Assembly: GCF_023546765.1 (NCBI RefSeq)
Contig: NZ_CP097484.1
Location: forward strand, 747,501-811,500
Direction of reading: 5' to 3'
Source of the DNA: Methylobacterium tardum
GTDB lineage: Bacteria > Pseudomonadota > Alphaproteobacteria > Rhizobiales > Beijerinckiaceae
Length of the DNA stretch: 64,000 bases
This document shows, piece after piece, positions 17,240-27,900 of this stretch. The notes below the pieces were generated by a model, which saw only the letters and a list, made by a program, of their open reading frames with translations, did no database searches and was not told the origin of the DNA. A program made the position numbers and the translations under genes. Position 1 is the stretch's first letter, and every line of letters starts with the position of its first letter.

Positions 17240-18547
17240 TCAGTAAACCGGGGCGAGTTCGCCGTCCCGCTCGGCCGCTTCGCGGATCGCCCGCGCCGCC
17301 GCCAGCATCGAATCGGGAAGCGCCGCCTCCATCCGTGGCACCGAGCCGGCCACGGCCCGGTCGATGGCTTCCTTGGAGAAGAAGCCGCCGTTGACCTGGG
17401 TCCGATGAAGCACGACGCGGCGGAAATCGGCCATCAGGCCCATATCGGGCGCCGTCGGGCTCTTCCAGAAGCCGTCGAGGTCACCCTGATGGGTCAGGCC
17501 GGCCATGTTGTAGATCGCGCTGCCGACCGCATGGGTTGGGCAGCCCATCTCCAGCGACAGCATGCCCACTGTCGAGTTGACGATGACCACGCCGCGCGCG
17601 CCCTTGATCAGGGCCGGAAGGTCGCCGCCGTCGATGAAGTCGAGCCGGTCGCTGACACCGTGGCGGCGAGCCGAGGCGCGGGCGAACTTGCGCCAGTTGA
17701 TCAGGCCGCTGTCGAGCGGGTGCAGCTTCACCAGCAGACGCGTCGGCGCCGCAGAGGCGTCCGCGAAGGACTTGATCACCCGGTCCATGAAGCCCTCGAC
17801 GCCGAGGAACGGCGAGTGGACCCGGATCTGGTAGTCGCTGTCGAGTTGGAGCGGCAGCAGGAAGTAGTCGCAGCCGACGGCACGGTAGATCTCGTCGCAG
17901 CGCGCGGCCTCGCGACGGGTATGGGCTCGGCGGGTGAACTTCTTGATCCAGCCCGCATATTCGGCCGCGATATGGGTCGGCCGGTGGCTGCGGAAATGCG
18001 GGAAGAGGTAGGGGAACAGGACGTTGGCGAGGTTGTAGCCGACGTCCCAGACGCTGCGCCGGGCCATGTCGCCCGTGGAGGGCATCGCCCGGCCGGGCTG
18101 CGGCAGGCGCCGCGCCAGGGCCCGGACCTCGTCGGCCGTCCGCGGAAGCGACGAGAAGCCGTTCACGCCGCCCAGTTCGCAGGTGATCCAGTTCGGGCGG
18201 ATGTAGCCCTCCTCGAACACGTGCACCCGCAGGCCGCGATACTCGGCGATCATCCGGGCGGCCTTGTGGAACGGCCGGCAATCCCCGAACAGCACGATAT
18301 CGGTGACGCTCTCGCGGTCGAGATAGGATTCGAGATACTCGCCCCAGGCCTCGCGGCGGCCGCGGTAATTGTCCGCCTCGCCGCTCCAGAACAGCCAGTC
18401 GCCGGGGCAGAGATTGATGCGCCGGACCTGATGCCCCCGCGCGCGCAGCGCCTTTCCGAGATCGGAGAAGAACGGCGTGGCGATGCCCTGGAGGAAGAGG
18501 AAGGTCGCAGGGCGGTCACGGAGGGCGTCGGGGGCGGGCTGTTGCAT
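17240..18547 (-). CDS. kpsS: Capsule polysaccharide beta-Kdo transferase KpsS-like
   Basis: Cytoplasmic, membrane-associated glycosyltransferase of 435 aa. KpsS adds the first beta-Kdo to the lipid anchor of group 2-type capsules. The family is recognised by VLFGDCRPFHKAARMIAE, the strongly conserved FEEGYIRPNWITCE segment followed by GVNGFSSLP, VKLHPLDSGLINW, and the closing VVIVNSTVGMLSLEMGCP block. It is the first gene of a minus-strand group with the SDR and formyltransferase, divergent from kpsC. Confidence 0.9.
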   Translation of the reverse strand: MQQPAPDALRDRPATFLFLQGIATPFFSDLGKALRARGHQVRRINLCPGDWLFWSGEADNYRGRREAWGEYLESYLDRESVTDIVLFGDCRPFHKAARMIAEYRGLRVHVFEEGYIRPNWITCELGGVNGFSSLPRTADEVRALARRLPQPGRAMPSTGDMARRSVWDVGYNLANVLFPYLFPHFRSHRPTHIAAEYAGWIKKFTRRAHTRREAARCDEIYRAVGCDYFLLPLQLDSDYQIRVHSPFLGVEGFMDRVIKSFADASAAPTRLLVKLHPLDSGLINWRKFARASARRHGVSDRLDFIDGGDLPALIKGARGVVIVNSTVGMLSLEMGCPTHAVGSAIYNMAGLTHQGDLDGFWKSPTAPDMGLMADFRRVVLHRTQVNGGFFSKEAIDRAVAGSVPRMEAALPDSMLAAARAIREAAERDGELAPVY

Positions 18548-18881
18548 TCCGCGGCGCTTCTATCCTTGACCCTGGCCCGGACGAGCCAGGCCGATGAGAG
18601 ACAATCAGGTGGCACGGAGCCTGACGGCCCGGCAATCCAAAGCCGTGCCGCAGCACGGTTTTTCCGCGTCGGCGTGGCCCGTCTGCAACGGTGGCGCGTC
18701 CGCGGTTCGAGATTCGGATTAGGCCGGCAATCGCGGCGACGATATGTCCAAATCCTTTCCAGGTCGTGGCGGCGGTGACGTCGGCCACGGTTGTCCCCGC
18801 GTTGCACGGCCATCCCACGCCGACGAAAATGCGCTACAGGCGGCCCACCACCTCGCCCGAACGGAGCCGGACGCGCCGACC
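18548..18881. other. Divergent intergenic region kpsS/kpsC
   Basis: About 330 bases between the two divergent capsule genes. It should hold both promoters. I see no RNA, strong palindrome or additional ORF with support; an in-frame extension of kpsC to 18744 is open but lacks conservation. Confidence 0.45.
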
Positions 18882-20384
18882 ATGGCCCCTGAACCCACCC
18901 CGTCGCTCTACGCGACCGGCCGCACGATCCGCCGCCTGCGGGCGGAGATCGAGGCCGCGACGGGCCTCGCCTTCGCGCCGGCGCGCCCCCGAGCGGTCGG
19001 TGCGGTCTGGGGCGCCGGAAGTCCGGCCGGGCGTCTGCTGGCCCTGGCGGGCCGGCGCCGCCTCGTGGTCGGCCCCGGGCCGCTCCTCAGCCCGTACGAT
19101 ACGCCGGAGACCGGTTTCGCGTCCCTGACGATCAGGCTCGACGGCGTGCCGCTCGGCGGGGAGGGCGGCGTCCACTACCTCGATCCCTGGACCCGGGCGC
19201 CGATCGAGCGCGCAGCCTGCGCAGAGCGGGTGGCGTGGCTCGCCGCGCGCTTTTCCGAGAACGACCGGCGGGTCATCTATGTTGGGATGTCGCGCTGGAA
19301 GCGGCCGGCCCTCGACGTGCTCGGGGCCGGGCCCGCCGGGCGCCCGATCCACACCATGACCACCGAGGCCGCCATCAAGGCCGGTCGGCGCCATCGCGGG
19401 CGCGTCCTCGCCTGGGCGACCCGGGCGCCGGGCCAGCTGGAGGAGGCCTGCGCGCAGGCCGGGCTGCCGCTGGCCCGGGTGGAGGACGGGTTCCTGCGCT
19501 CCGTCGGGCTCGGCGCCAGCCTGCAGCCCGGCGCCTCCATCGTGGTCGGCGATCTCGGCATCTACTACGATCCGCGCCGGGAGAGCCGCCTCCAGCGGCT
19601 GCTCGCCGAGGCGGACTTCACCCCGGATCTCGTTGCCCGGGCACGCCGCCTGCGCGAGGAGGTCGTGGTGCGCCGGCTCAGCAAGTACAATGTCGGCCTG
19701 GACGCCGCGTCGCTCGACTGGCCGGCCGGACGGCGGATCGTTCTGGTCCCCGGCCAAGTGGAGGACGATGCCTCGGTGCGGCACGGCTCGCCGCTGGTCC
19801 GCTCGAACCGGGCACTCCTGGAGGCGGCCCGACGACGCAACCCGGACGCGTTCCTGCTCTACAAGCCGCATCCCGACGTGGAGGCCGGCTTCCGCCCGGG
19901 GATCATCCCGGAGGCGGAGGCGCTGACCCTGGCCGACCGGATCGTCGCCGGCATCAGCATCGTCGACCTGCTCGACCGGGTCCACCACGTCGAGACCATG
20001 ACGTCGCTCGCCGGCTTCGAGGCGCTGATCCGCGGACTCACCGTGGCGACGCACGGCCGGCCCTTCTACGCGGGCTGGGGCCTGTCGGAGGATCTGGCGC
20101 CGGGGGCCGACCGGGGCCGCCGGCTGAGCCTCGACGCGCTGGTGGCCGGGGCGATGATCCTCTATCCGCGCTACCTCGATCCCGTGGCGATGAAGCCGTG
20201 CAGCCCGGAGCAACTCCTCGACCGGCTCAGCGCAGCCCGGGACGCGGCGCCGCGCAGCGCCCTGTCCATCGGCCGGGCGGCCCACTTGGTGATGCGGGCT
20301 CGCTACGGGCTCCTCAACCCGATCGTGCGGGCGCTGCGCAGTCGGCGCGGCGTCGGCCGCGAGACCGGAGACGGCCCGCGGTGA
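18882..20384 (+). CDS. kpsC: Capsule polysaccharide beta-Kdo transferase KpsC-like (short form)
   Basis: GT99-type transferase of 500 aa that would lengthen the poly-Kdo linker. Motifs are SLYATGRTIRRL at the start, MTTEAAIKAGRRH, ARVEDGFLRSVGLGASL, GIYYDPRRESRL, RRLSKYNVG, VLVPGQVEDDASV, LYKPHPDV, and HHVETMTSLAGFEALIRG followed by GRPFYAGWGL. E. coli KpsC is about 675 aa with two such domains; this protein has one complete copy and a reduced N-terminal part. ATG 18882 is chosen as the last start before conservation. Confidence 0.9.
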   Translation: MAPEPTPSLYATGRTIRRLRAEIEAATGLAFAPARPRAVGAVWGAGSPAGRLLALAGRRRLVVGPGPLLSPYDTPETGFASLTIRLDGVPLGGEGGVHYLDPWTRAPIERAACAERVAWLAARFSENDRRVIYVGMSRWKRPALDVLGAGPAGRPIHTMTTEAAIKAGRRHRGRVLAWATRAPGQLEEACAQAGLPLARVEDGFLRSVGLGASLQPGASIVVGDLGIYYDPRRESRLQRLLAEADFTPDLVARARRLREEVVVRRLSKYNVGLDAASLDWPAGRRIVLVPGQVEDDASVRHGSPLVRSNRALLEAARRRNPDAFLLYKPHPDVEAGFRPGIIPEAEALTLADRIVAGISIVDLLDRVHHVETMTSLAGFEALIRGLTVATHGRPFYAGWGLSEDLAPGADRGRRLSLDALVAGAMILYPRYLDPVAMKPCSPEQLLDRLSAARDAAPRSALSIGRAAHLVMRARYGLLNPIVRALRSRRGVGRETGDGPR

Positions 20385-20601
20385 GACGGATCCCGGGCCG
20401 AGACACCGGAATTCCGAGACCTTGCTGTGACACCAAAGCGATAGCGCGCGCTGCTAAGATCGAGATTCAGCAGCATGCCCTGGGCCGCCCCCGATCAATC
20501 CGGATCAGGAGCGACTCGCAAACCCTTGCTCCGACGCGCTGTTTCCCGCCGGACCGTAGCCCGGCGGCGAGCAGGCCCGTCTCCAGCCGAGTGCCCGAGT
20601 C

Positions 20602-22091
20602 TTGACGACCTTCCTCATTGCCACCGGCCTCGCGCTCGCCGTCTGCCTAGCCCTGGAGGTGCTCGTCGGCGACGCGATCACCCGGGCGAGCCTCGCGCCG
20701 CGCGACCTCGGCCTGCGGCTCACCGGCTACCTGCTGATCCTGCTGTTCTGGTTCGAATTCTCCTGGCGGCCCTGGCTCGCCGGGCTGACCTGCGTGATCA
20801 CCGTAGCGATCCTCATCGTCGTCAGCCGCGCCAAGCGCTCGGTGATCGGCGAGCCGCTGCTGTTCAGCGATTTCGCCCTGCTTCCGCAGGTGCCGCGCCA
20901 CCCGCAGCTCTACTACATCCCGCCGCTATGGGATCCGCGCATCTCCGTGCCCGTCCTGCTCACCCTGGCGGCCACCGTGCTGTGGTACCGGACCGAGCCG
21001 AGCGTGCTGCCCGATTCCACCCTGCCGCGCATCCTCGCCCTGCTCGGCCTGCCGCTGCTGCTCTGGCTGATGGTCAAGGCCGCGCCGCGCCCGCCGCTTT
21101 CCAGGCTGATCGCCCGCTGGTTCCCGCGCCCCGACCTAGAGGCGGACGTGGCCCGGGTCGGCCTTCCGGCGAGCCTGCTCGGCTACACCGCCCGGGCGCT
21201 GGCGGGGGCGAGCCCGGGCCCGAAGCGCCGACGCTGCCCCCCGGACCGGGCGACGACGTCGTGGTGGTGGTCCAGCTCGAATCCTTCATCGACCCAGAGC
21301 GGCTCGGCGGCGCGACGCTGCCGGCGATGGAGCTGTTCCGAACGCGGGCCGCGCAGTACGGCCGCCTTCAAGTCCCGGCGCACGGCGCCTACACGATGCG
21401 CAGCGAGCACGCGGTGCTCACCGGCCGGCCCTCCGAAAGCCTCGGCTTCGGCCGGTATGATCCTTACACGTCCCGGAGCGGCGACGAGCCGACGAGCCTC
21501 GCCCGTCTCGCTCGGGCCCGGGGCTACGCGACCCTGTTCCTCCACCCCTTCCACCGGGACTTCTTCCGCCGGGCGAAGATCATGGAGGCGTTCGGCTTCG
21601 CCGACCTCGTGATGGGCGAGGCCTTCGCGGAGGCGCCGCGGGTCGGACCGTATGTCGGGGACGTCGCCCTGGGCGAGCGCCTGCTGGCCGAGGTGCGGGC
21701 GCGACCGACGCCGCTCTTCCTGTTCTGCGTCACCATGGAGAACCACGGTCCCTGGAAGCCCGGTCGGCTGCCCGGGCTCGACGACCCGCAGGCGCAGTAT
21801 CTCCACCACGTCGCCAATACCGGGCGGATGGTCGAGGCCCTCGTGGCGGGGCTCGATGCCCTGGCCCGCGAGCGTCGCCAGACGATGACGCTCTGCGTGT
21901 TCGGCGACCACGCGCCTTCTCTGCCGACTTGCAAGCCCGGCTTCGGCGGCCGGACCACCGAGTACGCCCTGTTCCGCTTTGGCCGCGCGTCGGACACGCC
22001 GCGCCGGGTCGATATCCCCGCCGATGCCTTGGGGCGGGCACTGCGCGGCGCCCTCGCCGCCGCGTCTGCGGACATCTCCGTTCGGACATGA
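20602..22091 (+). pseudogene. LTA-synthase-like membrane sulfatase/phosphotransferase (RkpI-like), frame broken
   Basis: The first frame (from TTG 20602) encodes an N-terminal membrane domain of about five helices, ending near ARALAGASPGP. The second frame has the extracytoplasmic alkaline-phosphatase-fold domain: VVQLESFID (metal ligand), AYTMRSEHAVLTG (nucleophile region), HPFHRDFF, FCVTMENHGPW and FGDHAP. Together they give 496 aa of the sulfatase family that includes LtaS and MdoB. The switch lies about 21200-21222; one C added to the CCC run there joins them. In Sinorhizobium rkpI is a membrane protein in the same K-antigen locus; I treat the match as likely. The start is uncertain, since the TTG has no clear ribosome site. 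Confidence 0.78.
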
Positions 22092-22282
22092 TAAGGTTAA
22101 GCTTGCACGCCATAAGCGTGGCCGTGCCACGCTGGTGACGCATTGCCGACCGATAGCGCGACCGTCCGCGAGACGGCCGCAGGTTCGGCGCGGCCGTTAA
22201 AGCGATCGCAGCGTTTGGCGGTCAAACTGGATGTCCCGACCCATGCCAGCGATGGCAGGAGGTTCGGCGAGGAGAAGTCTCT

Positions 22283-23470
22283 GTGATGCTGCGTAAGACG
22301 ACGCGCACCGCCTTGATGGCCGCACTGGCGGCGGGATCGATCGGCGGCTGCACGTACCTGCCCGCGGCGGGTCCGACGGCGAGCGCGATCCAGGCGGGGT
22401 CGGAGGTGGCGACCGCCGACGGCGGCCTGCTGGCGCGCTACGAGATCATCGACGTCACCCCGAGCGTGGTCGAGGCCCTGCGCGGCCGGCCGCTGGACAG
22501 CCTGCTCGCCTCGTTCGGCGATCACCGCCCCTCGACCGAGCCGGTCATCGGCATCGGCGACATGGTCTCGGTCTCGGTCTGGGAAGCCGGCTCCGGCGGC
22601 CTGTTCTCCGGCCCGCTGGTCGCCGACCGGTTCTCGGCCGGCTCCAAGTCCGCCCTCATCCCCGAGCAGCCGGTCGGGCGCGACGGCGCCATCTCGGTGC
22701 CCTATGCCGGCCGCATCAAGGTCGCCGGCCGCCGCACCCAGGACGTCCAGGCGCTGATCGAGACCGAACTCGCCGGCAAAGCCATCCAGCCGCAGGTGCT
22801 GGTCTCGGTCACCCGGCCGATCAGCCAGGCCGTGACCGTCACCGGCGAGGGCGCGGCCGGCGCCCGCCTGCCGCTCTCGGGCCACGGCGACCGAATCCTC
22901 GACGTCATCGCCGCCGCCGGCGGCAACCGCGCGCCGGTCAACGAGACCTTCGTGCGGCTGTCGCGCGGGCCGGTCACCGCCACGGTGCCGCTGACCACGG
23001 TGGTGTCCAACCCCAAGGAGAACATCTACCTGCGGCCCAACGACGTGCTCACGCTGGTGCGCGATCCGCAGACCTTCATCGCGGTCGGCGCCCTCGGCAA
23101 CAGCACCGAGCTGCCGTTCCAGGCCGATGGCATCACCCTGGCGCAGGCGCTCGCCAAGGCGCGCGGCCTGTCGGACTTCGCCGCCGACCCGGCCGGCACG
23201 TTCATCTTCCGCTTCGAGCCGGCCAGCGTCGTGCGCCGGCTCAGCCCGGGCTCGAAGCTGCTCGGCACGCCGCTCGTGCCAGTGGTCTATCGGATCGACA
23301 TGCGCGACCCCAACAGCCTGTTCGTCTCCCAGGCGTTCCGGATGCGCAACCGCGACCTCATCTACGTCTCGAACGCGCCGTTCACCGAGGTCTCCAAAGT
23401 GCTCACCGCCTTCAGCGGCGTCACCGGGCCGATCTCGTCGCTATCGACCGCGTACTTCTACGCGAAGTAA
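22283..23470 (+). CDS. Capsule polysaccharide export outer-membrane lipoprotein (Wza/KpsD/BexD type)
   Basis: A 395-aa secreted protein with a signal peptide and lipobox (GSIGGC, Cys about residue 23). It contains the polysaccharide export (PES) domain around 90-190: IGIGDMVSVSVWE, then VGRDGAISVPYAGRIKVAGR and QALIETELAGK. Repeated SLBB-type beta-grasp segments follow (VTVTGEGAAGARLPL, FIAVGALGNSTELPF). It would form the outer-membrane channel for the capsule. Inner-membrane ABC partners (KpsM/KpsT) and the KpsE-like protein are not in this window. Confidence 0.9.
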   Translation: MMLRKTTRTALMAALAAGSIGGCTYLPAAGPTASAIQAGSEVATADGGLLARYEIIDVTPSVVEALRGRPLDSLLASFGDHRPSTEPVIGIGDMVSVSVWEAGSGGLFSGPLVADRFSAGSKSALIPEQPVGRDGAISVPYAGRIKVAGRRTQDVQALIETELAGKAIQPQVLVSVTRPISQAVTVTGEGAAGARLPLSGHGDRILDVIAAAGGNRAPVNETFVRLSRGPVTATVPLTTVVSNPKENIYLRPNDVLTLVRDPQTFIAVGALGNSTELPFQADGITLAQALAKARGLSDFAADPAGTFIFRFEPASVVRRLSPGSKLLGTPLVPVVYRIDMRDPNSLFVSQAFRMRNRDLIYVSNAPFTEVSKVLTAFSGVTGPISSLSTAYFYAK

Positions 23471-23523
23471 CATGCGGCGCCGGCCACGTGGCCGGCGCCG
23501 CCGGACCCGTAATCCACCGAATG

Positions 23524-23560
23524 CGAAAACGGGCGCGGATAGGATCTGCGCCCGTTTTCG
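23524..23560. terminator. Bidirectional terminator
   Basis: CGAAAACGGGCGC and GCGCCCGTTTTCG form a 13-base perfect stem with T-runs in both directions, between the convergent export-lipoprotein and oxoamine-synthase genes. Confidence 0.85.
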
Positions 23561-23617
23561 GTTTTCGCCGACCGTTCGGTATCCGTCACGTTCCGGGGCC
23601 GGAGGCCCCGGCTGCGT

Positions 23618-24985
23618 TCAGACCCGCTTGGCGAGCAGCTGCTCGATCAGCGAACCGCCCTTGTCGATCGCCGCCAGCTCCTCGGCGACCGCGTTCACGG
23701 TGTCGCGGATCTGGTCGGGGGTGTGCTCGGAGGTCAGGAAGAAGCGCAGGCGCGAGGCTCGCTCCGGCACCGCCGGGTGGATGATCGGCTGGACGTTGAT
23801 GCCCCGGCGGAACAGCCGATCCGACAGGGTGACGGCCTTCAGCGAGTCGCCGACGATGATCGGCACCACCGCGAGACCCAGGCTGAAGCCGGTGTCGAGG
23901 CCGAGCTTCTTGGCGGTCGCTAGGAACAGCGTGCCGTTCTGGCGCAGGCGCTCGACCCGCTCCGGCTCGGCATGCATCACGGCGAGCGCTGCCTCGGCGG
24001 CAGCGGCGAGCGGCGGCGACATGCCGACGCTGTAGACGAAGCCGCCGGCCGAGTGCTTCAGGTACTCGATCAGCGCGATCGGGCCACAGATGTAGCCGCC
24101 GCAGGTCGAGAGCGTCTTCGACAGCGTGCCCATCCAGATGTCGACCTCCTTGGGGTCAACACCGCAATGCTCGAACAGGCCCGCGCCGGTGCGGCCGGTG
24201 ACGCCGAGGCCGTGCGCCTCGCCGACCATCAGCCACGCGTCGTAGCGCTTCTTGAGGGCGACGAGCCCGGCGAGGTCCGGCGCGTCGCCGTCCATGCTGT
24301 AGAGCCCCTCGACCACGATCAGCGCCCGGCGGTGCTCGTGGCGGGTCGACTGGAGCAGGGTCTCCAGGGCGTCGAGGTCGTTATGGGCGAAGGAGCGCCG
24401 TTGCGCGCCCGAGAGCTGGGCGCCGGTGACGATGCTGTTGTGGGACAGCGCGTCGTGGAAGATCACGTCGCCCGCTTCCAGGAGGGCGCCGATCGTCGTG
24501 ACGTTGGTGGCGTGCCCGCTCACCATCACCACGCAGCCCTCGGACTGGTAGTGCTCGGCCAGCGCCTGCTCAAGGCTGATGTGCCCGGGCCGCTCGCCCG
24601 CCACGACACGGCTCGCCGACGCGGAGGTGCCGTAGGCCTCGATCGCCTCCCGGGCGGCGTTGCTCACCCGCGGGTGGCCGTTCAGGCCGAGGTAATCGTA
24701 GGACGAGAAGTTGGTGAAGCTCTTCTGGTCGATCCGCGTCGTGGCCCCGGCCTTGGCGTCGTGGACGCGGAAGAACGGGTTGCCCAGGCCGATCAGATCG
24801 GCCGCCTGGCGCTGGAGCTTCAGCTCACGGTAGCCCGGCAGGTTCTCGAAGTTCTGCGCCGCCGACTTGCCGGCCGGGGAGGCCGTCTTGACGGGGGCCG
24901 GGCGCGGCGTGGCGCGCCCGAGCCGGTTGGTCACGAAGCCGGCGAGCGCCGCGCGCCCGCCGTCCGGCCGTGCCGTATCGGTCAT
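23618..24985 (-). CDS. rkpG: PLP-dependent alpha-oxoamine synthase, RkpG-like
   Basis: A 455-aa enzyme of the 8-amino-7-oxononanoate synthase/serine palmitoyltransferase family. It condenses an acyl thioester with an amino acid, losing CO2. Visible motifs are SSYDYLGLNGHP, HNSIVTGAQLSG, VVEGLYSMDGDAPDL, the Asp/His of VGEAHGLGVTGRTG and the PLP Lys in MGTLSKTLSTCGGY. An N-terminal extension of about 60 residues precedes the core. Its ATG overlaps the stop of the PKS gene (ATGA), so the two are coupled. The natural reading is that it off-loads the acyl chain made by the PKS, as RkpG does with RkpA in rhizobial K-antigen synthesis. Confidence 0.88.
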   Translation of the reverse strand: MTDTARPDGGRAALAGFVTNRLGRATPRPAPVKTASPAGKSAAQNFENLPGYRELKLQRQAADLIGLGNPFFRVHDAKAGATTRIDQKSFTNFSSYDYLGLNGHPRVSNAAREAIEAYGTSASASRVVAGERPGHISLEQALAEHYQSEGCVVMVSGHATNVTTIGALLEAGDVIFHDALSHNSIVTGAQLSGAQRRSFAHNDLDALETLLQSTRHEHRRALIVVEGLYSMDGDAPDLAGLVALKKRYDAWLMVGEAHGLGVTGRTGAGLFEHCGVDPKEVDIWMGTLSKTLSTCGGYICGPIALIEYLKHSAGGFVYSVGMSPPLAAAAEAALAVMHAEPERVERLRQNGTLFLATAKKLGLDTGFSLGLAVVPIIVGDSLKAVTLSDRLFRRGINVQPIIHPAVPERASRLRFFLTSEHTPDQIRDTVNAVAEELAAIDKGGSLIEQLLAKRV

Positions 24986-27900
24986 GAGTTGGTCTCTTTG
25001 ATTCCGCTGGACGTCTGCTCGATGAGTTCCTTGAGCGGCGCGATCATCTGCGCATCGACCTCACCGCCGACATGCTTCGAGACAAGGCTCATCGCGACGC
25101 CGGCTGCCTCGTCCATGGGCGCGGAAACCGCCTGAATTAAGGACTCCGACAGCTCGTTGACGGTCATGCCCGAGGACAGGCCCGCGGGCGGCGCGTCGAG
25201 GGCGAAGCGCTCCTGCAGGCTGGCGCCGAGTTCGACGCCCATCAGCGAGTCGAGGCCGATCTCCGAGAGCTGGCGCACGCGGCTGATGTCGTCCTTCGGC
25301 AACCGCAGGATGCGGGCGATGTCCTCGACGATCGCGTCCGACACGGTCTTGCGGACCACGTCGAGGTCGCCGCCCTTGAGGAGCGCCGCGATGTTGATCG
25401 CCTGAACACCGCCGGCCTCGGCCTGCTGGTCCGACCCGAGTTCGGCGTAGCTCGGCGAGCGCATGGTGGCGAGACGCTCGCGCGCCTTGCCCCAATGCAT
25501 CGCCGCGATGGCGATGACGGCCTCGTCGGGGGACGCGCCCTGGCTGCCCAGCGCCTCGGCCATTAGGTCGAGGCAGCGGCGGGCCTCCATCGGCGTGACG
25601 CCGACGCGGCCGGCGAGGCCTTCCATGACCGCCTTGTTGCGGGCGAGCATGCCGACATTGCCGATCGCGCCCCAGGCCACCGCCAGAGCGGGCAGGCCAC
25701 GGCGGCGACGCTGCCGCGCGAGGCCCTCCATGAAGCCGTTGGCGGCCACGTAGGAGCCCTGGCCCGGGTTGCCGATGAAGGTCGTCGCCGAGGAGAACAG
25801 GACGAAGTAGTCCAGACTCCGGTCGCGGGTCGCGGCATCGAGGTGCTGCGCGCCGACCACCTTCGGGCCGATCACCGCATCGAGCGCCGCGGCGTCGATG
25901 TTGGAGATCAGGCCGTCCTGGAGCACCGCCGCCGCGTGGAGCACGCCGGCCAGCTTCTTGCCGCCCTGCTCGATCCCGGCGATGAGCCGGTCCACCGAGG
26001 CGCGGCTGGTGATGTCGACGGCCTTGGCCTCGACGGTCACGCCCCGCGCGGTGAGCTCCGCGACGATCGCCTTGGCCTCGTCGGTGGCCGCGCCCTTGCG
26101 ACCGGCGAGCACGAGGTGCTTGGCACCCCGGTCGATCAGCCACCGCGCCGCCTCCAGGCCGAAGCCGCCGAGGCCGCCGGTCAGCAGGTGGACACCCTCG
26201 GCCGAGACCGTGAACGGCCGGGCCGTGTCCTTCATGATCGTGCCGGCCTTGGGCGGGCTGATCACGATCTTACCGATGTGGCCGGACTGCTGCATCAGCC
26301 GGAACGCGTCCGAGGTCTCGGCCGCCGTGAAGGGCTGGTACGGCAGGGGCTTCAGGCCGCCGTCGTTGAACAGCGCCATGACCTCGCGGAACATCCGCGC
26401 GCCGTCGTCGCCCTGGTGCTGAATCACCTGGTCCAGGTCGACGCCGAAGTAGCTGAGGTTCCGCCGGAACGGGCGCAGGCCGATATGGGTGTTGGCGACG
26501 TAGTCGCGCTTGCCCAGCTCGACGAAGCGGCCGAACGGCCGGAGCGCGTTGAGCGAGCGCTCCATCGCCTCGCCGAACAGGCTGTTCAGCACGATGTCGA
26601 CGCCGTCGCCGGTGATCGCCCGGACCTCGTCCACGAAGGCGAGGGAGCGGGAGTCGAGCACGTGCTCGGCGCCCAGCGCCTTCACGAGCGCCCGCTTCTC
26701 GCGCGAGCCCGCGGTGGCGATGACCCGCGCACCCTTGAGCTTGGCGATCTGCAGGGCCGCGAGGCCGACGCCGCCCGCGCCGCCATGGACCAGCACCCAC
26801 TCGCCGCGCCGCATCCGGGCGCAGGAGACGAGGCCGTAATAGGCGGTGAGGAAGGCCACCGGCACGGTGGCGGCCGCCATCGGGTCGAGGCCCTGCGGCA
26901 TCGGCGCGACGACGAGGTCCGGCACCACGATGTGGGTCGCGAAGCCCGACTGGGCGAAGGCGACGACCGGGTCGCCGACCTTGAAGCCCTTCACGCCCGG
27001 GCCGACGGCCGTGACGCGGCCGGCGCACTCAAGTCCGAGGCGCGGACCGGCGAAGCCGTCCTCCAGGATCTCCTCGGGGAGCATCGAGAGCGCCCAGAGC
27101 ACGTCGCGGAAGTTGAGGCCGGTGGCCTCGACGGCGATCTCCATCTCGCCCTTGCCGGGGGCGCGGCGCTCGGCCGGACCCCAGACCATCTCGCTCAGGC
27201 CGCCCGTGTTGCTGCGCTCGAGCCGCGCGGCCTCGGCCGGGACGGCGTCCGCCGGATCCCGGTGCTGCGGCCGGCCGGCGTGGAAGCGCACGACCTGCGT
27301 CCGCTCGTCGTCCAGCACGATCTCGGTCTCCGGAGTACCGGAGAGGATGAGGTCGCGCAGGCGCTCGGAGGCACGCTTCGACGACATCTCGGGGGAGAGG
27401 TCGATGCGCCGGACGTCGAGGTTCGGGGCCTCGTTGGCGAGCGTGCGGGAGAAGGCCCACACGCCGGCCTCGATATTGGTGGTCTGGCCGCCGCGATCGC
27501 GGGTCGCCCCCGGCGCCACGACCCAGAGGCGGGTCTGACGGGTGCCGAGATGCTCGGAGCAGCGCTTGAGGCTGAGGCAGCGGTCGCGCAGCCGCTCGGC
27601 CGCCTCGCCGCCGCGGGTGAAGGCGCCGGCCAGGAACACCACCGTGTCGGGGGTCTCCTTCTCCAGCTCCATCAGCGAGGTCTCGGAGTCGAGGATGATC
27701 GAGACGTGCACGCCACCCGCGACCAGCAGGGTCGCCAAGGAGGAGGCGGTCTCGGCCGCGAACTCGTCGTCCGAACCGATGACGAAGGCGAAGCTCTGCG
27801 CCGGGGCCGGGCCCGGACGCACCGGCGCCTCGGCGGTCAGCAGCAGGTCGTCGCCGTTGGCGGAGGCCGCGCGCTCGACCTCGACCTTGACCAGGCCGTG

